Origin: JBBATK01 sp044224515
GTDB lineage: Bacteria; Bacteroidota; Ignavibacteria; Kapaibacteriales; NICIL-2
Direction: 5' to 3'
Length of the DNA stretch: 64,000 bases
Assembly: GCA_044224515.1 (NCBI GenBank)
Contig: JBGAKH010000012.1
Span: 1 to 64,000, forward strand
The position numbers were made by a program, and so were the translations under genes. Each line of letters begins with the position of its first letter. The first letter of the stretch is position 1. The notes under the pieces are model-generated. The model worked only from the letters and a program-made list of their open reading frames with translations, made no database searches and was not told the origin of the DNA. Below are positions 37,930 to 46,883 of this stretch, in pieces.

Positions 37930-38790
37930 CTAGGAAAGCAACAAGAGCACGCGCGACAAAGTCTGCTTCAGTTCACGGCGATGCACAATCATGTCTGCAA
38001 AGCCATGTTGCTGCACAAACTCGGAACGCTGGAATCCTTCGGGAAGCTTCTTGCGAATAGTTTGCTCAATAACGCGCGGTCCGGCAAAACCAATCAAAGC
38101 TTTGGGTTCGGCAATGATGACATCTCCCAACATGGCATAAGAGGCACTCGTGCCACCGGTGGTCGGATCCGTTATAATGGAGATATAGGGCAATCCTGCT
38201 TCAGCAACTTCCGTGAGCGCAGCACTTGTCTTAGCCATCTGCATAAGGGAAAATGCTGCTTCTTGCATTCGAGCGCCACCCGAGGCGCTGATGACGACCA
38301 GCGGAACATTCATACTAATGGCACGACGCGCCGCACGAGAGAACTTTTCACCGACAACGGAGCCCATCGAGCCTCCAATGAAGTTGAAGTTCATGCAGCC
38401 AAACGAAATCATGTGTCCGTGCACCGTACCATAACCGATGGTCAAGGCATCACCGTGTCCACCGCGACGATAAGCCTCCGTTAAGCGTCCGGCATAGGGT
38501 TTCGTATCAACGAACTCCAAAGGATCGGCACTACGCACGCTGCCGTCGGTTTCGACCCATGATCCTTCATCAAAGAGAATCTGGGTATACTGGCGTGAAC
38601 CGACGCGGAAGTGGTTGTCACACTTTGGACAGGTAAAAGCCAGTTCTTCGAGCTGTTTCTTGTAGATGATTTCCCCACACTCCTCGCACTTCGTCCAAAG
38701 CCCATCAGGCATTTCACGAGGTTGGGTGAGTTGAATATTTTTCGATTTACGTTGAAACCAAGACACAGGTGTTTTGCTAAAGTGTAACAT
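37930..38790 (-). CDS. accD: Acetyl-CoA carboxylase carboxyltransferase subunit beta
   Basis: A 286-residue AccD. It transfers the carboxyl group from biotin to acetyl-CoA as an alpha2beta2 complex with AccA, which is not in this window. The N-terminal zinc ribbon has four cysteines (CEECGEIIYKKQLEELAFTCPKC, with pairs at about residues 35-38 and 54-57). The crotonase-like core contains GFGCM-like SFGCMNFNFIGGSMGSVVGEKF and ISASGGARMQEAAFSLMQMAKT, and a C-terminal GFAGPRVIEQTIRKKLPEGFQ. The length and all signatures are normal. It lies head-to-tail upstream of the LD-carboxypeptidase gene. Confidence 0.97.
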   Translation of the reverse strand: MLHFSKTPVSWFQRKSKNIQLTQPREMPDGLWTKCEECGEIIYKKQLEELAFTCPKCDNHFRVGSRQYTQILFDEGSWVETDGSVRSADPLEFVDTKPYAGRLTEAYRRGGHGDALTIGYGTVHGHMISFGCMNFNFIGGSMGSVVGEKFSRAARRAISMNVPLVVISASGGARMQEAAFSLMQMAKTSAALTEVAEAGLPYISIITDPTTGGTSASYAMLGDVIIAEPKALIGFAGPRVIEQTIRKKLPEGFQRSEFVQQHGFADMIVHRRELKQTLSRVLLLLS

Positions 38791-38824
38791 GCGTTGGCTG
38801 CCGTATGACGCGGCAACACAGCGC

Positions 38825-39148
38825 TTAGTGCTGATCTTCCCAGATATGAAAGCGCATTCCGTAGGGATCTATGACAAGATAACTCTTTTGGAGATGTGTT
38901 CGCTGTAGGACGCAGCCGGCAGCCTCCAAACGGGTTTTCAAGATATCCACGTCATCCACGCGAAATTCGAGCCATGTATGCTGCTCGGCACTGTTGTTTT
39001 CGATGTGGATTGTCGCGCCGTCGACCGATAGTTCCGACTCATGATCCTGATGCTTGGTCATAGTCAAACCCAGAACCTTCGTATAAAACTCCACGGCGTT
39101 TGTGTAATCACGAACGCCAACGGCAATGTGTGGACTAAATCGTATCAT
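38825..39148 (-). CDS. VOC / glyoxalase-bleomycin resistance superfamily protein
   Basis: A 107-residue single-domain VOC protein. It opens with the typical HIAVGVRDYTNAVEFYTKVLGLTM pattern and ends with DPYGMRFHIWE. The two beta-alpha-beta-beta-beta modules are visible. Metal-ligand candidates are His7 and the Glu near HTWLEFRVDD. The substrate cannot be predicted: members include glyoxalases, dioxygenases and resistance proteins. It lies on the same strand between the aldehyde dehydrogenase gene (59 bp upstream) and accD (34 bp downstream), so it may be co-transcribed with both. Confidence 0.88.
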   Translation of the reverse strand: MIRFSPHIAVGVRDYTNAVEFYTKVLGLTMTKHQDHESELSVDGATIHIENNSAEQHTWLEFRVDDVDILKTRLEAAGCVLQRTHLQKSYLVIDPYGMRFHIWEDQH

Positions 39149-39207
39149 ACTCTCACTTCTTTCTCAATTCACGTTCGATGCTGCTCGCACGAAAGTTTCA
39201 GGGAACA

Positions 39208-40890
39208 CTAGGCTTTACAGCGACGACTTCCCAAGACATTGTATCGTCCGCTGATGAAACTCAAATCCGCAAAAGAAGCGTTGCCTGCGGGATTCGAGCC
39301 GGCACCGTGAAAATCACTGTAAGCAGACGATTGGTTCACCCAAATAGGTCCAACAAAGTTGAAGGCAATCGAACAGCCGGCGTCCATGACCTTTTCTTCT
39401 GCCAATCGCATGACATCTTCGCTACTAGAATAACAACTCACCGTCAACGCTCCTTGGGTACGCACCGATTGAGCGATTGCATCAAGTCCGGCCTCGACGT
39501 TGTCGACCGGGATGACGAAAGCAATTGGACCAAACCACTCTTGCGACGTTATATCACGCTGAGAAGCATCTGCTTGTAAGAGCAATGGGCTCAGACTACG
39601 CGCATGCTCGTGTCCGGGCTGGCTGATTCCTTCGGAAGCAAGGAGTTGTTTCAAGCCCAAGGCAGTTGCGGCTTCAACACGGTCTTTTGTCTGCTGGCTC
39701 TGGAGCGCACCGAGAGTTGAGGGTCCCATCTTCTCATTGTGGGCAATGTCGCGAATCTTCGCAGCAAGTCGAGCACCAAACTCGTCGACGCTTACCGTTG
39801 TGTCGCCATCAAGTACCCCGCTTTTCGGAATGTAAATGTTCTGCGGTGCAGTACACATCTGTCCGCTATACAAACTCAAACTAAATGCAAGGTTATCCAG
39901 TACGGGTTCGAGCTGTGGCGCGCTTTCTACGATAACGCAATTGACTCCGGCCTTCTCGGTGTAACAGACCTTGTGGAGTCGGTGACAGATTGTTTCGACT
40001 TCAGTACCGAAGTGTGAAGAGCCGGTATAATCAACAGTACCTACGAGAGGATGTTCAATCAAGTCGTGAGTGATGCGGTGCTCCTGATTGGCAACGGCAA
40101 GCTGCACGATATGCGGATTCAAACCTAGATCCTTCAATGTTTGCTGCATGGATGCTACGACGATTGCAATCGGATACACAACCTTGGTGTGTGCTTTGGC
40201 AATAGTGGCAGCTCCAGTGATCAGCGAAGCAAACATTCCCGGAACACTGTTCCACACAGGAAAGGTTGAACAACCGATAGTGACGTTGACTCCTTTGGGA
40301 CGAACGCGATAGTGTTTGTCCAAGGTCACACTCATTTTGCCCATGGGCTTCACCCATTCATGAGCCGAATCAAAACACTGCAAAGCCGTCAAACCGGTTG
40401 CGATGGACTCAAGTGCGCGGTCGAACGAATGGGGACCGCTAGCTTGGAAAGACATCACGAATCCTTGTCCGGTTGTATGCTGCGTGGCATAAGCAATCTC
40501 AAAGAAATGACGAGAAGCTTGTTCCAAACACTCAACCAATACTGCAGCGCGTTCCAAACTTGTGAGGGCTGACCACTGCTGTTGTGCGGTATGCGCATGC
40601 GTTACCAGATGGTCGGCTGAGCTTACCGGATAGCTTATGCCCAATGGGAAGCCATATGGCGATTCTTCCTCACCATGCCAGACTAAGGCAGAAGTCTGCA
40701 GCAAACGGTCAAAGGGCTTCGTGAGCTGACGCCGGAATGCCAATTCTCCATCGGCATTGGCTGTCTCTCCATAAATCTTGCCGCTAGGTGCTTCGGGCCA
40801 ATGTGCCCAAAATTCGCGTGTTTTAGTTGCTTTTTGGGCTGCTTCTAAGGTTTCTTGATGTTTTTCGATGAGGTGCTGAAATGCGCTCAT
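39208..40890 (-). CDS. paaN: PaaN-type aldehyde dehydrogenase
   Basis: A 560-residue aldehyde dehydrogenase of the phenylacetate-degradation PaaN family. The PaaN family N-terminus (EKHQETLEAAQKATKTREFWAHWPEAPSGKIYG) precedes the NAD-binding core (VNVTIGCSTFPVWNSVPGMFASLITG). The catalytic cysteine is in SGQMCTAPQN, and EKAGVNCVIV supplies the usual glutamate region. C-terminal segments HGAGSNPAGNASF and FISGRYNVL match the family. In phenylacetate pathways it oxidises the ring-opened semialdehyde. No other paa genes lie in the window, so a different aldehyde may be its substrate here. Confidence 0.87.
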   Translation of the reverse strand: MSAFQHLIEKHQETLEAAQKATKTREFWAHWPEAPSGKIYGETANADGELAFRRQLTKPFDRLLQTSALVWHGEEESPYGFPLGISYPVSSADHLVTHAHTAQQQWSALTSLERAAVLVECLEQASRHFFEIAYATQHTTGQGFVMSFQASGPHSFDRALESIATGLTALQCFDSAHEWVKPMGKMSVTLDKHYRVRPKGVNVTIGCSTFPVWNSVPGMFASLITGAATIAKAHTKVVYPIAIVVASMQQTLKDLGLNPHIVQLAVANQEHRITHDLIEHPLVGTVDYTGSSHFGTEVETICHRLHKVCYTEKAGVNCVIVESAPQLEPVLDNLAFSLSLYSGQMCTAPQNIYIPKSGVLDGDTTVSVDEFGARLAAKIRDIAHNEKMGPSTLGALQSQQTKDRVEAATALGLKQLLASEGISQPGHEHARSLSPLLLQADASQRDITSQEWFGPIAFVIPVDNVEAGLDAIAQSVRTQGALTVSCYSSSEDVMRLAEEKVMDAGCSIAFNFVGPIWVNQSSAYSDFHGAGSNPAGNASFADLSFISGRYNVLGSRRCKA

Positions 40891-41212
40891 ATTCCCTGTG
40901 TCGTATGAAAATGGTATACAAATGTAGGGAGTTTTTACGTGCGCTCGTTGCTCTCCGTGCGAGCCTTGGCAGACTGCGTCATCACCCTTCAGGACTACGT
41001 TTTTGGTTGCTCCATGAACGCCAAAATTCTCAAACGGAGCAAGACCATACCATACATTTCACAACTCTTAAAATTTTTGGTGTACGCAATGTTTGCATGT
41101 GCTAAAGCAAGGAGTTCTCGCGCATGCACACTCTCTTGAAGTAACCAATTTCTCCCAATGCGCATCTACACGACAAGAACGGTTTTCTCGCACTAATGTA
41201 ATGGAGGACATC
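40891..41212. other. Intergenic region
   Basis: About 320 bp between the divergent paaN-like gene and the next secreted protein. Short open frames are not protein-like. I see no repeats or strong promoter boxes. Confidence 0.4.
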
Positions 41213-42121
41213 ATGAACCGCTTCGCTCCTTCCTTCGTGGTTATGGCCTTGGTTATTTTTGGCATCTTGTTCATGTGGTCACAGCTTTTTTCCGCTGAGC
41301 CGTCGGATCAGGGCAAGCGCAACACATCAAGCATGTTGGTGCGCGTTGTCGACAACAAGGGAGAACCCATAAGTCGCGCAACTGTGCACCTTCGAGAAAC
41401 ATCGAGAGGAGCCTACAGCGACAAAAACGGAATAGCCCTTGTGAAAGGTTTGCCTGACGATAGTTTCAAGGTTTCAGTCAGCTTTTGCGGCTATTACAAT
41501 GCTGAGAAGATCGTCATTCTCCGCGCAGACAAACAGACACGCTTACTTGCTACTCTTCAACCGCGGTGGCGGCGGCTTAGCACCACCTACGGATCGAGTG
41601 TAGGCGACGCGGCTCAACGAGGAACACAAAGTCCGCCGCAAAGCGATTCTTCCGGCGCTCCCAATGCGCGGCGCATAACACCGATGGTCACGTGTGGACT
41701 TGCTAACGGATGGAAGGAATTTGAGGACGACGATACGATTGCCGTGTCTGATCAATGCTCAGTCGATAAGCAGCAGCGAAGTCAATTGTCGCGACAGCAC
41801 TCGACCCTCGAAATCATCGAGGATGATCCGGTAGTCGTGGCCGACACACTTTCGCGCGTACTCCCGGTGTTGGTGTATCCAAATCCTATTCGACAGGTCT
41901 GTACAATGAGCATCGTTATTGAGCAACGAGCTCAGCTCAGTGTAGCTTTCTACACACTGGATGGCAAACTGTTGCTGCAGTTTGATATTGGTGACGTAGA
42001 TCCCGGACTATTTGAACACAAGCTCAATTGCTCGGATCTGGAAGCCGGAACATATCTGATGGCATTCCGCTGTTCCAACGGACAGAACGCAGTGATGACC
42101 GTTTCAAAATCAGCGAACTAA
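41213..42121 (+). CDS. Secreted protein with carboxypeptidase-regulatory-like domain and T9SS domain
   Basis: A 302-residue exported protein. I choose the ATG at 41213, which has a GGAGG ribosome-binding site at about 41203-41207. An ATG at 41201 overlaps that site. The N-terminal hydrophobic segment (FVVMALVIFGILFMWSQLF) is a signal peptide. A CarboxypepD_reg-like beta sandwich follows (VRVVDNKGEPISRATVHLRE...YSDKNGIALVKGLPDDSFKVSVSFCGY). A low-complexity Ser/Gln/Arg-rich middle section comes next. The last 80 residues (VLVYPNPIRQVCTMSI, then YTLDGKLLLQ, then AGTYLMAFR) are a type IX sorting domain. No enzymatic motif is seen. Confidence 0.82.
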   Translation: MNRFAPSFVVMALVIFGILFMWSQLFSAEPSDQGKRNTSSMLVRVVDNKGEPISRATVHLRETSRGAYSDKNGIALVKGLPDDSFKVSVSFCGYYNAEKIVILRADKQTRLLATLQPRWRRLSTTYGSSVGDAAQRGTQSPPQSDSSGAPNARRITPMVTCGLANGWKEFEDDDTIAVSDQCSVDKQQRSQLSRQHSTLEIIEDDPVVVADTLSRVLPVLVYPNPIRQVCTMSIVIEQRAQLSVAFYTLDGKLLLQFDIGDVDPGLFEHKLNCSDLEAGTYLMAFRCSNGQNAVMTVSKSAN

Positions 42122-42198
42122 GTTCGGTGGACTGAAATGCGCCCAAATGAATCGCTCCCTGTATATTTACGCTGTCACATGGTCTCTCCGCGTACTCC

Positions 42199-42753
42199 AT
42201 GCTCAACAGCTCGCGACTCATTCTATACCAGCCTTCGGAAGTCACAGCAGCACAGATGCTGGACTATGAACTTCGCAACAAGAGCTTTTTCACTCCTTGG
42301 GTCCCTGAACGCCCGGATGAGTGGTTTAGCGTAGATGCCCAGGAACTGCGGCTGCATCATGAATGGCAATTGCAAAAAGAGACCGGCTCTTATCGCTTTT
42401 ATCTTGCGACGCAAGAGCAGAGTCAACTGATTATTGGAGACTGTGGACTAAGCAACATCGTTCGCGGGGCATTTCATTCAGCCTATATGGGATACAAGCT
42501 TGATGAGCAGTCTCAAGGACAAGGCTATATGCTTGAAGCCCTCGACGCTCTCCTGCATTTCGGCTTTGAGACCTTGCGCCTTCACCGCGTGGAAGCTAAC
42601 ATTATGCCTCACAACACACGCTCCATTGCAGTTGCCGAGAAACTGGGCTTGAAGCGTGAGGGCTATTCTGAAAAATATCTGTGTATCAACGGTACTTGGG
42701 AAGATCACCTTCGCTACGCGATCATTCGCGAGAACTACTGTGGCAAGGCATGA
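42199..42753 (+). CDS. GNAT acetyltransferase, RimJ/RimL-like
   Basis: A 184-residue acetyltransferase of the RimJ/RimL group, which acetylates N-termini of ribosomal proteins or small amines. The N-terminal LILYQPSEVTAAQMLDYELRNKSFFTPWVP fits the group. The acetyl-CoA-binding region is at about 105-120 (DEQSQGQGYMLEALDALLHFGF), followed by LRLHRVEANIMPHNTRSIAVAEKLGLKREGY, the classic motif-B segment of this subfamily. The usual QGKGY glycine pattern is here QGQGY. The specific target is unknown. Confidence 0.9.
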   Translation: MLNSSRLILYQPSEVTAAQMLDYELRNKSFFTPWVPERPDEWFSVDAQELRLHHEWQLQKETGSYRFYLATQEQSQLIIGDCGLSNIVRGAFHSAYMGYKLDEQSQGQGYMLEALDALLHFGFETLRLHRVEANIMPHNTRSIAVAEKLGLKREGYSEKYLCINGTWEDHLRYAIIRENYCGKA

Positions 42754-42874
42754 AGCGGGATTTCTTTTTTGCAACTAGCTAACAGCACATTCAAACTCCG
42801 CAACGATGTCCATACCAAGGTCCGCCTCAAACTCGTTTGACACAAGCGATAGTGATAACATCATCACCGGCGAG

Positions 42875-44350
42875 CTAGCGATTTTGAAAACTCTTGTAGA
42901 AGGCTTGCACATCCTTGGTGAACTGCACCAATGATTCCTTATGGACATACATCATGTGTCCGGCCATATAGTAAGTCATCGTCACACGACGAAGTTCTTC
43001 GCTCTCCACTTCTAAGTGGTCAAAGGTAAACTCTGTGCCGTAGAACGGTGTTGCCAAATCGAAGTAGCCATTGGCAACAAAGACTTTCATGTGCGGATTG
43101 CTGCGTAAGGCGGCAGCCAAATCATCAGCAACGTTGGTGTATCCGCGATCTGCGTCTCCCCATTTCCAGGGGTGCACTTTAGGAGTCAGCACTTCGTAGG
43201 TCATCGGCGTCTCATAGCCCAAATCACGACGTATATAATCATAGACCCCGGCGGTGTATACGCCCAAGATGTTGCTGTAACTTGGGTCTTCCGAGGGGAG
43301 CTCCCCAGCAGCATCGACGTCACGTCCGATAAAGCGAGAGTCCAGGCGGCCGACAACGCAGCGCTCCGCTCTCATTATTTCTTTCATGTAGCGCATTGGG
43401 TGAATGCGAAGATTGCAAGACAAAATATACGCCGCGCTCAATCCCGTCAACTCACTCAAACGATCCGCCACTACGCGTTTGTCTTTATCACGGAGACGAT
43501 GACCTGCAGTCAAAGCAAGCAAATATTCTTGGCCTGCGTATGCTCTAACTTCCTTCATGAGGAGCTCAAAGTTCTTCTGATATCGACTCGACAGTTTCTT
43601 ATGATACCATGAAGTAGCCGCGATGGCAGGAAGAAAGCACACATACGGCAAGTCGTTTACGGTTGAGTTCTCATGCGCGATGGTCTGAAACGACAACACG
43701 GCTGAAATCAATACAACACCGCTAATGTTCATGCCGTGCTTGACCTGCATGAAGTTTGCGAGAGCCGCTGCACGTGTAGTTCCGTAACTCTCTCCGGCGA
43801 GAAACTTCGGCGAGAGCCATCGACCGTGCTCGCTCGTCCAACGACGAATAAACTCAGCAACCGAGGCCACGTCCTCAGCCACTCCGTGAAACTCTTCACG
43901 CTTTGCGTCACCGGCTGTGCGAGAGTATCCTGTGCCGACCGGATCAATAAAAACAAGATCGGTCCATGCAAGCCAGGTTTGCGGATTGTCTTCAAGTTGA
44001 TGAGGAGCCGGCAGCGGATTGCCCTGCTCATCCATCACAACTCTACGAGGACCAAGCGCACCCATGTGAAGCCATACAGAACTGCTACCCGGACCGCCAT
44101 TGAAGGCAAAGGTTATAGGTCTCCGTGCCCGCGCGTCTGCCGTTCCTTTGAGAGTGTAGGCAACGTAGAACATGTCGGCGCGATGCTTTCCATCGTCGCT
44201 CTCAATTTTCATGGTTCCGCTCACGCTCGTGTACTGAAGACTGCGAGATCCAATCTTCAATGTGTGATTCTTCGTTACCGGTGGAGGTGGTGCCGGTCTT
44301 GTTGCTTGTTCCTTACCTGCCGTCGCGTTGTCGCCCGCTGCCTCAGCCAT
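42875..44350 (-). CDS. Serine carboxypeptidase (peptidase S10 family)
   Basis: A 491-residue alpha/beta-hydrolase carboxypeptidase that removes C-terminal residues from peptides. The oxyanion region FAFNGGPGSSSVWLHMGALGP and the nucleophile motif GESYG (within FLAGESYGTTRAAAL) are intact. The catalytic Asp is in NGYFDLATP and the His in YMAGHMMYVH. The ATG at 44350 begins with a Pro/Ala-rich stretch (MAEAAGDNATAG...PAPPPPVTKNH). I see no signal peptide, unlike most S10 enzymes. A TTG three codons upstream does not change that. Confidence 0.93.
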   Translation of the reverse strand: MAEAAGDNATAGKEQATRPAPPPPVTKNHTLKIGSRSLQYTSVSGTMKIESDDGKHRADMFYVAYTLKGTADARARRPITFAFNGGPGSSSVWLHMGALGPRRVVMDEQGNPLPAPHQLEDNPQTWLAWTDLVFIDPVGTGYSRTAGDAKREEFHGVAEDVASVAEFIRRWTSEHGRWLSPKFLAGESYGTTRAAALANFMQVKHGMNISGVVLISAVLSFQTIAHENSTVNDLPYVCFLPAIAATSWYHKKLSSRYQKNFELLMKEVRAYAGQEYLLALTAGHRLRDKDKRVVADRLSELTGLSAAYILSCNLRIHPMRYMKEIMRAERCVVGRLDSRFIGRDVDAAGELPSEDPSYSNILGVYTAGVYDYIRRDLGYETPMTYEVLTPKVHPWKWGDADRGYTNVADDLAAALRSNPHMKVFVANGYFDLATPFYGTEFTFDHLEVESEELRRVTMTYYMAGHMMYVHKESLVQFTKDVQAFYKSFQNR

Positions 44351-44396
44351 AATCTTCAAAGAGTAAAATGTCGTGAATACAAGGTCTCTATACCGG

Positions 44397-44421
44397 AAGC
44401 GCAGGTCGAAGACCTGCGCTT
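44397..44421. repeat. GC-rich hairpin related to the 38-bp palindrome
   Basis: AAGCGCAGGTC-GAA-GACCTGCGCTT: 11-bp perfect arms with a 3-nt loop. It shares AAGCGCAGG and the trailing CTT(G/A)ACA with the palindrome at 21134-21171. It lies between the DUF6544-like and S10 genes. Confidence 0.75.
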
Positions 44422-44484
44422 AACACCTAAATCTGTGTGTCGTCCCAATGAAACGCGTCCGCCAAAAAAAAATCGAGCATCCAT

Positions 44485-45321
44485 CTACTCGAATATGGCG
44501 TCATCAACGCGAATACGTCCATACTCGAAATCATCTTCTTCCAGGTTCCACTCAATACGAACCGTCGTTGGAATTTTGATTCCTTGGAATTCTTTGTAGT
44601 CACTGCAGTACATGGTACACTGCTCACGTTCGTAAGCGGTTTCGGCATCGCGATATTTATCCCGTGTTACCACGCGCTCGACTTCGTTGCGTTCATTGAA
44701 GTAGAAAGTGGCGGTGATGTTTTGTCCATGGTCCATCAATACAGCCCGTGCGGAGTGTGCATCAACCGCTTCCCAGCGCATGGAGCCACTAGGAATCAGC
44801 GAGGTTGGAAACCACACGGCTTCCATGAGAATTCGAGAGAGCAGTGCTGTGCCCACTTCAGGTCCCTGAGGGTCGAAGAGCGTTACCATTCCCAGATACT
44901 TTACAAAGCCACTGCCCTTGCCGTCGTTGTACAAGAGTTGCGCATCGGTCCACATAAAGGGCGACGACTTAATCATGGCATGCCACACAAGACCGGGGTG
45001 CGTGCCTGTGTAGTGGGCTTTAGCTTTTAGCTTGCCCCATTCCGGTTGTGAGAGAGCGCGCCACTCTCCGGACTGGTGTACGGTAGCAAATCGAATTTGC
45101 TCGGTACCGTCTTTGATTACATGTTCAAGGTACTGTTGCACCGGTCGCGGCAGAGTTGCAACGATTTCATGTCGCATCTTTTTATGCGGACGTGACCACT
45201 CAGCTTCGCGTAGCGACTTCACGGTACGCGAGCGGTTCATAATAGCCCGAACGATGCTGAAAATCACGACCACGGCAATCGTAATGACGATCACCGATGG
45301 AATAAACGTCATCTTATCCAT
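44485..45321 (-). CDS. DUF6544/DUF6920-like membrane-anchored protein
   Basis: A 278-residue protein with an N-terminal anchor (FIPSVIVITIAVVVIFSIVRAIM) and a soluble domain. The soluble domain begins near LPRPVQQYLEHVI and continues with MIKSSPFMWTDAQLLYNDGKGSGFVKYLGMVTLFDPQGPEVGTALLSRILMEAVWFPTSLIPS. These segments match the DUF6544/DUF6920 family as I remember it. Function is unknown for the family. It is upstream of the S10 peptidase gene on the same strand (135 bp apart, with a hairpin between), so co-expression is possible but not shown. Confidence 0.7.
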   Translation of the reverse strand: MDKMTFIPSVIVITIAVVVIFSIVRAIMNRSRTVKSLREAEWSRPHKKMRHEIVATLPRPVQQYLEHVIKDGTEQIRFATVHQSGEWRALSQPEWGKLKAKAHYTGTHPGLVWHAMIKSSPFMWTDAQLLYNDGKGSGFVKYLGMVTLFDPQGPEVGTALLSRILMEAVWFPTSLIPSGSMRWEAVDAHSARAVLMDHGQNITATFYFNERNEVERVVTRDKYRDAETAYEREQCTMYCSDYKEFQGIKIPTTVRIEWNLEEDDFEYGRIRVDDAIFE

Positions 45322-45530
45322 AGTGTCCTGACCAATGGTAGTCTAGCTGTCCCCTTAGGATCAAATTGCATTTTTTTTCGCAATAGGCAAAGAGGCGATC
45401 GCAGCTTCCTGCCGCATGATACTCATTTGTCGTAGAGACAACAGAGCCTGGCACGATTGACTCATAGACTGTTCGTACGGCGTATTTTGCACGATATATA
45501 TCGCTGTTTATCACGCCATCGTAACGACTT

Positions 45531-46877
45531 ATGAAACGCCAGCACCGCTACCACTGCTTGACCTCGGCTTTGTTGCTGATTGCTCTCTCCTCAGCTCTGT
45601 TCAGTCAAAAGCTCCTCCGGTCGGGTCCGATGGTTGGCTACACCGAAATGCGCGAAGCCATGCTCTGGGTTCAGACCACCGGACCGGCCACGGTGCACTT
45701 TGTGTATTATGACGATAAAGACCCCGTTCGACGTCGTACATCCACGGTTACGACTACGGCATCTGAAGCGTTTACAGCCCACTGTGTGGCAGATTCGCTG
45801 GAACCCGGGCTCACATATTTTTACGAACTCTATATAAACAACGCTCAGGTCAAATTGCCCTATAGCTGTTCGTTTCGTACTCCTCCACTGTGGCAACATC
45901 GTAGCGACCCGCCCGGCATTCGCATACTCTTTGGCTCTTGCGCTTACATCAATGAGACAAAGTATGATCGCCCCGGCACTCCCTATGGCGCGGACTACCA
46001 GATCTTTACTGCCATGGCGGCTACAAAACCGGACGTGACCTTGTGGTTGGGCGACAATGTGTATTTGCGTGAGGCGGATTGGAATTCCCGCAGCGGAATC
46101 CTGCATCGCTATACCCACACCCGCTCCCTACCCGAAATGCAAGCTCTGCTTGCAAACTCCGCTAACTACGCCATCTGGGATGACCACGACTACGGTCCTA
46201 ATGACTGCGATCGCGCCTTCTGGAATAAGGAACTCACCTTCGAAGCGTTTAAGTTGTTCTGGGCGAATCCTCGATACGGGATGGATAACACGAGTCGCGG
46301 CATTAATTCCATGTTTTCATGGGGCGATGTCGACGTCTTCTTGTTGGATGACAGGTGGTGGCGCAGTCCTGATAAACGCAAAACGGGCGAGCGAACAATT
46401 CTAGGCAAAGAACAGTTTGAATGGCTCATCGATAACCTGGCAAGTTCGACGGCTCCCTTTAAGCTCGTGTGCATCGGCGGACAAGTCCTCAACAGCGAGG
46501 CATTGTTCGAGAACTTCTCTACCTATCCCGAAGAGCGCAAGCGTCTCATCGAGGCCATCCAAGCCGAGAACATCAGTGGTGTCATTTTCCTCAGCGGTGA
46601 TAGGCATCATACGGAGCTCTCCATGCTCCATGAAGCCGGACATTATCCTATATACGACATAACCTCATCGCCCATTACCGCGGGTCCCAATCCAAAAGCC
46701 GACAAGGAGGCTAACGCAAATCGAGTACCCGGAACCTTTGTGGGCCAACGCAATTTCGCTTTACTGGACTTCAGTGGAGCAAAAGAGAACCGAGCTCTCA
46801 CGGTGTCTGTGTACGACTCGAATGGAAAGCAGTTGTGGACTAAATCGATCAGTCTCAAAGAACTACGCACGAAGTAA
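45531..46877 (+). CDS. PhoD-type alkaline phosphatase/phosphodiesterase
   Basis: A 448-residue metallophosphatase of the PhoD family that hydrolyses phosphomono- and diesters outside the cytoplasm. A Sec-like signal peptide (CLTSALLLIALSSALFSQ) precedes an Ig-like N-terminal domain (SGPMVGYTEMREAMLWVQTTGPATVHFVYY). The catalytic domain has FGSCAYINE, WLGDNVYLREADW, WDDHDYGPNDCDR and FLSGDRHHTEL, which hold the metal ligands. Classical PhoD uses the Tat pathway, but no twin-arginine motif is visible. It is 6 bp upstream of a glycosyltransferase gene, so the two are probably co-transcribed. Confidence 0.92.
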   Translation: MKRQHRYHCLTSALLLIALSSALFSQKLLRSGPMVGYTEMREAMLWVQTTGPATVHFVYYDDKDPVRRRTSTVTTTASEAFTAHCVADSLEPGLTYFYELYINNAQVKLPYSCSFRTPPLWQHRSDPPGIRILFGSCAYINETKYDRPGTPYGADYQIFTAMAATKPDVTLWLGDNVYLREADWNSRSGILHRYTHTRSLPEMQALLANSANYAIWDDHDYGPNDCDRAFWNKELTFEAFKLFWANPRYGMDNTSRGINSMFSWGDVDVFLLDDRWWRSPDKRKTGERTILGKEQFEWLIDNLASSTAPFKLVCIGGQVLNSEALFENFSTYPEERKRLIEAIQAENISGVIFLSGDRHHTELSMLHEAGHYPIYDITSSPITAGPNPKADKEANANRVPGTFVGQRNFALLDFSGAKENRALTVSVYDSNGKQLWTKSISLKELRTK

Positions 46878-46883
46878 TCACGC

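Noticed and set aside
43736..44599. 287-codon ORF on the plus strand
   Set aside because: Antisense to the S10 carboxypeptidase, which has complete catalytic motifs.
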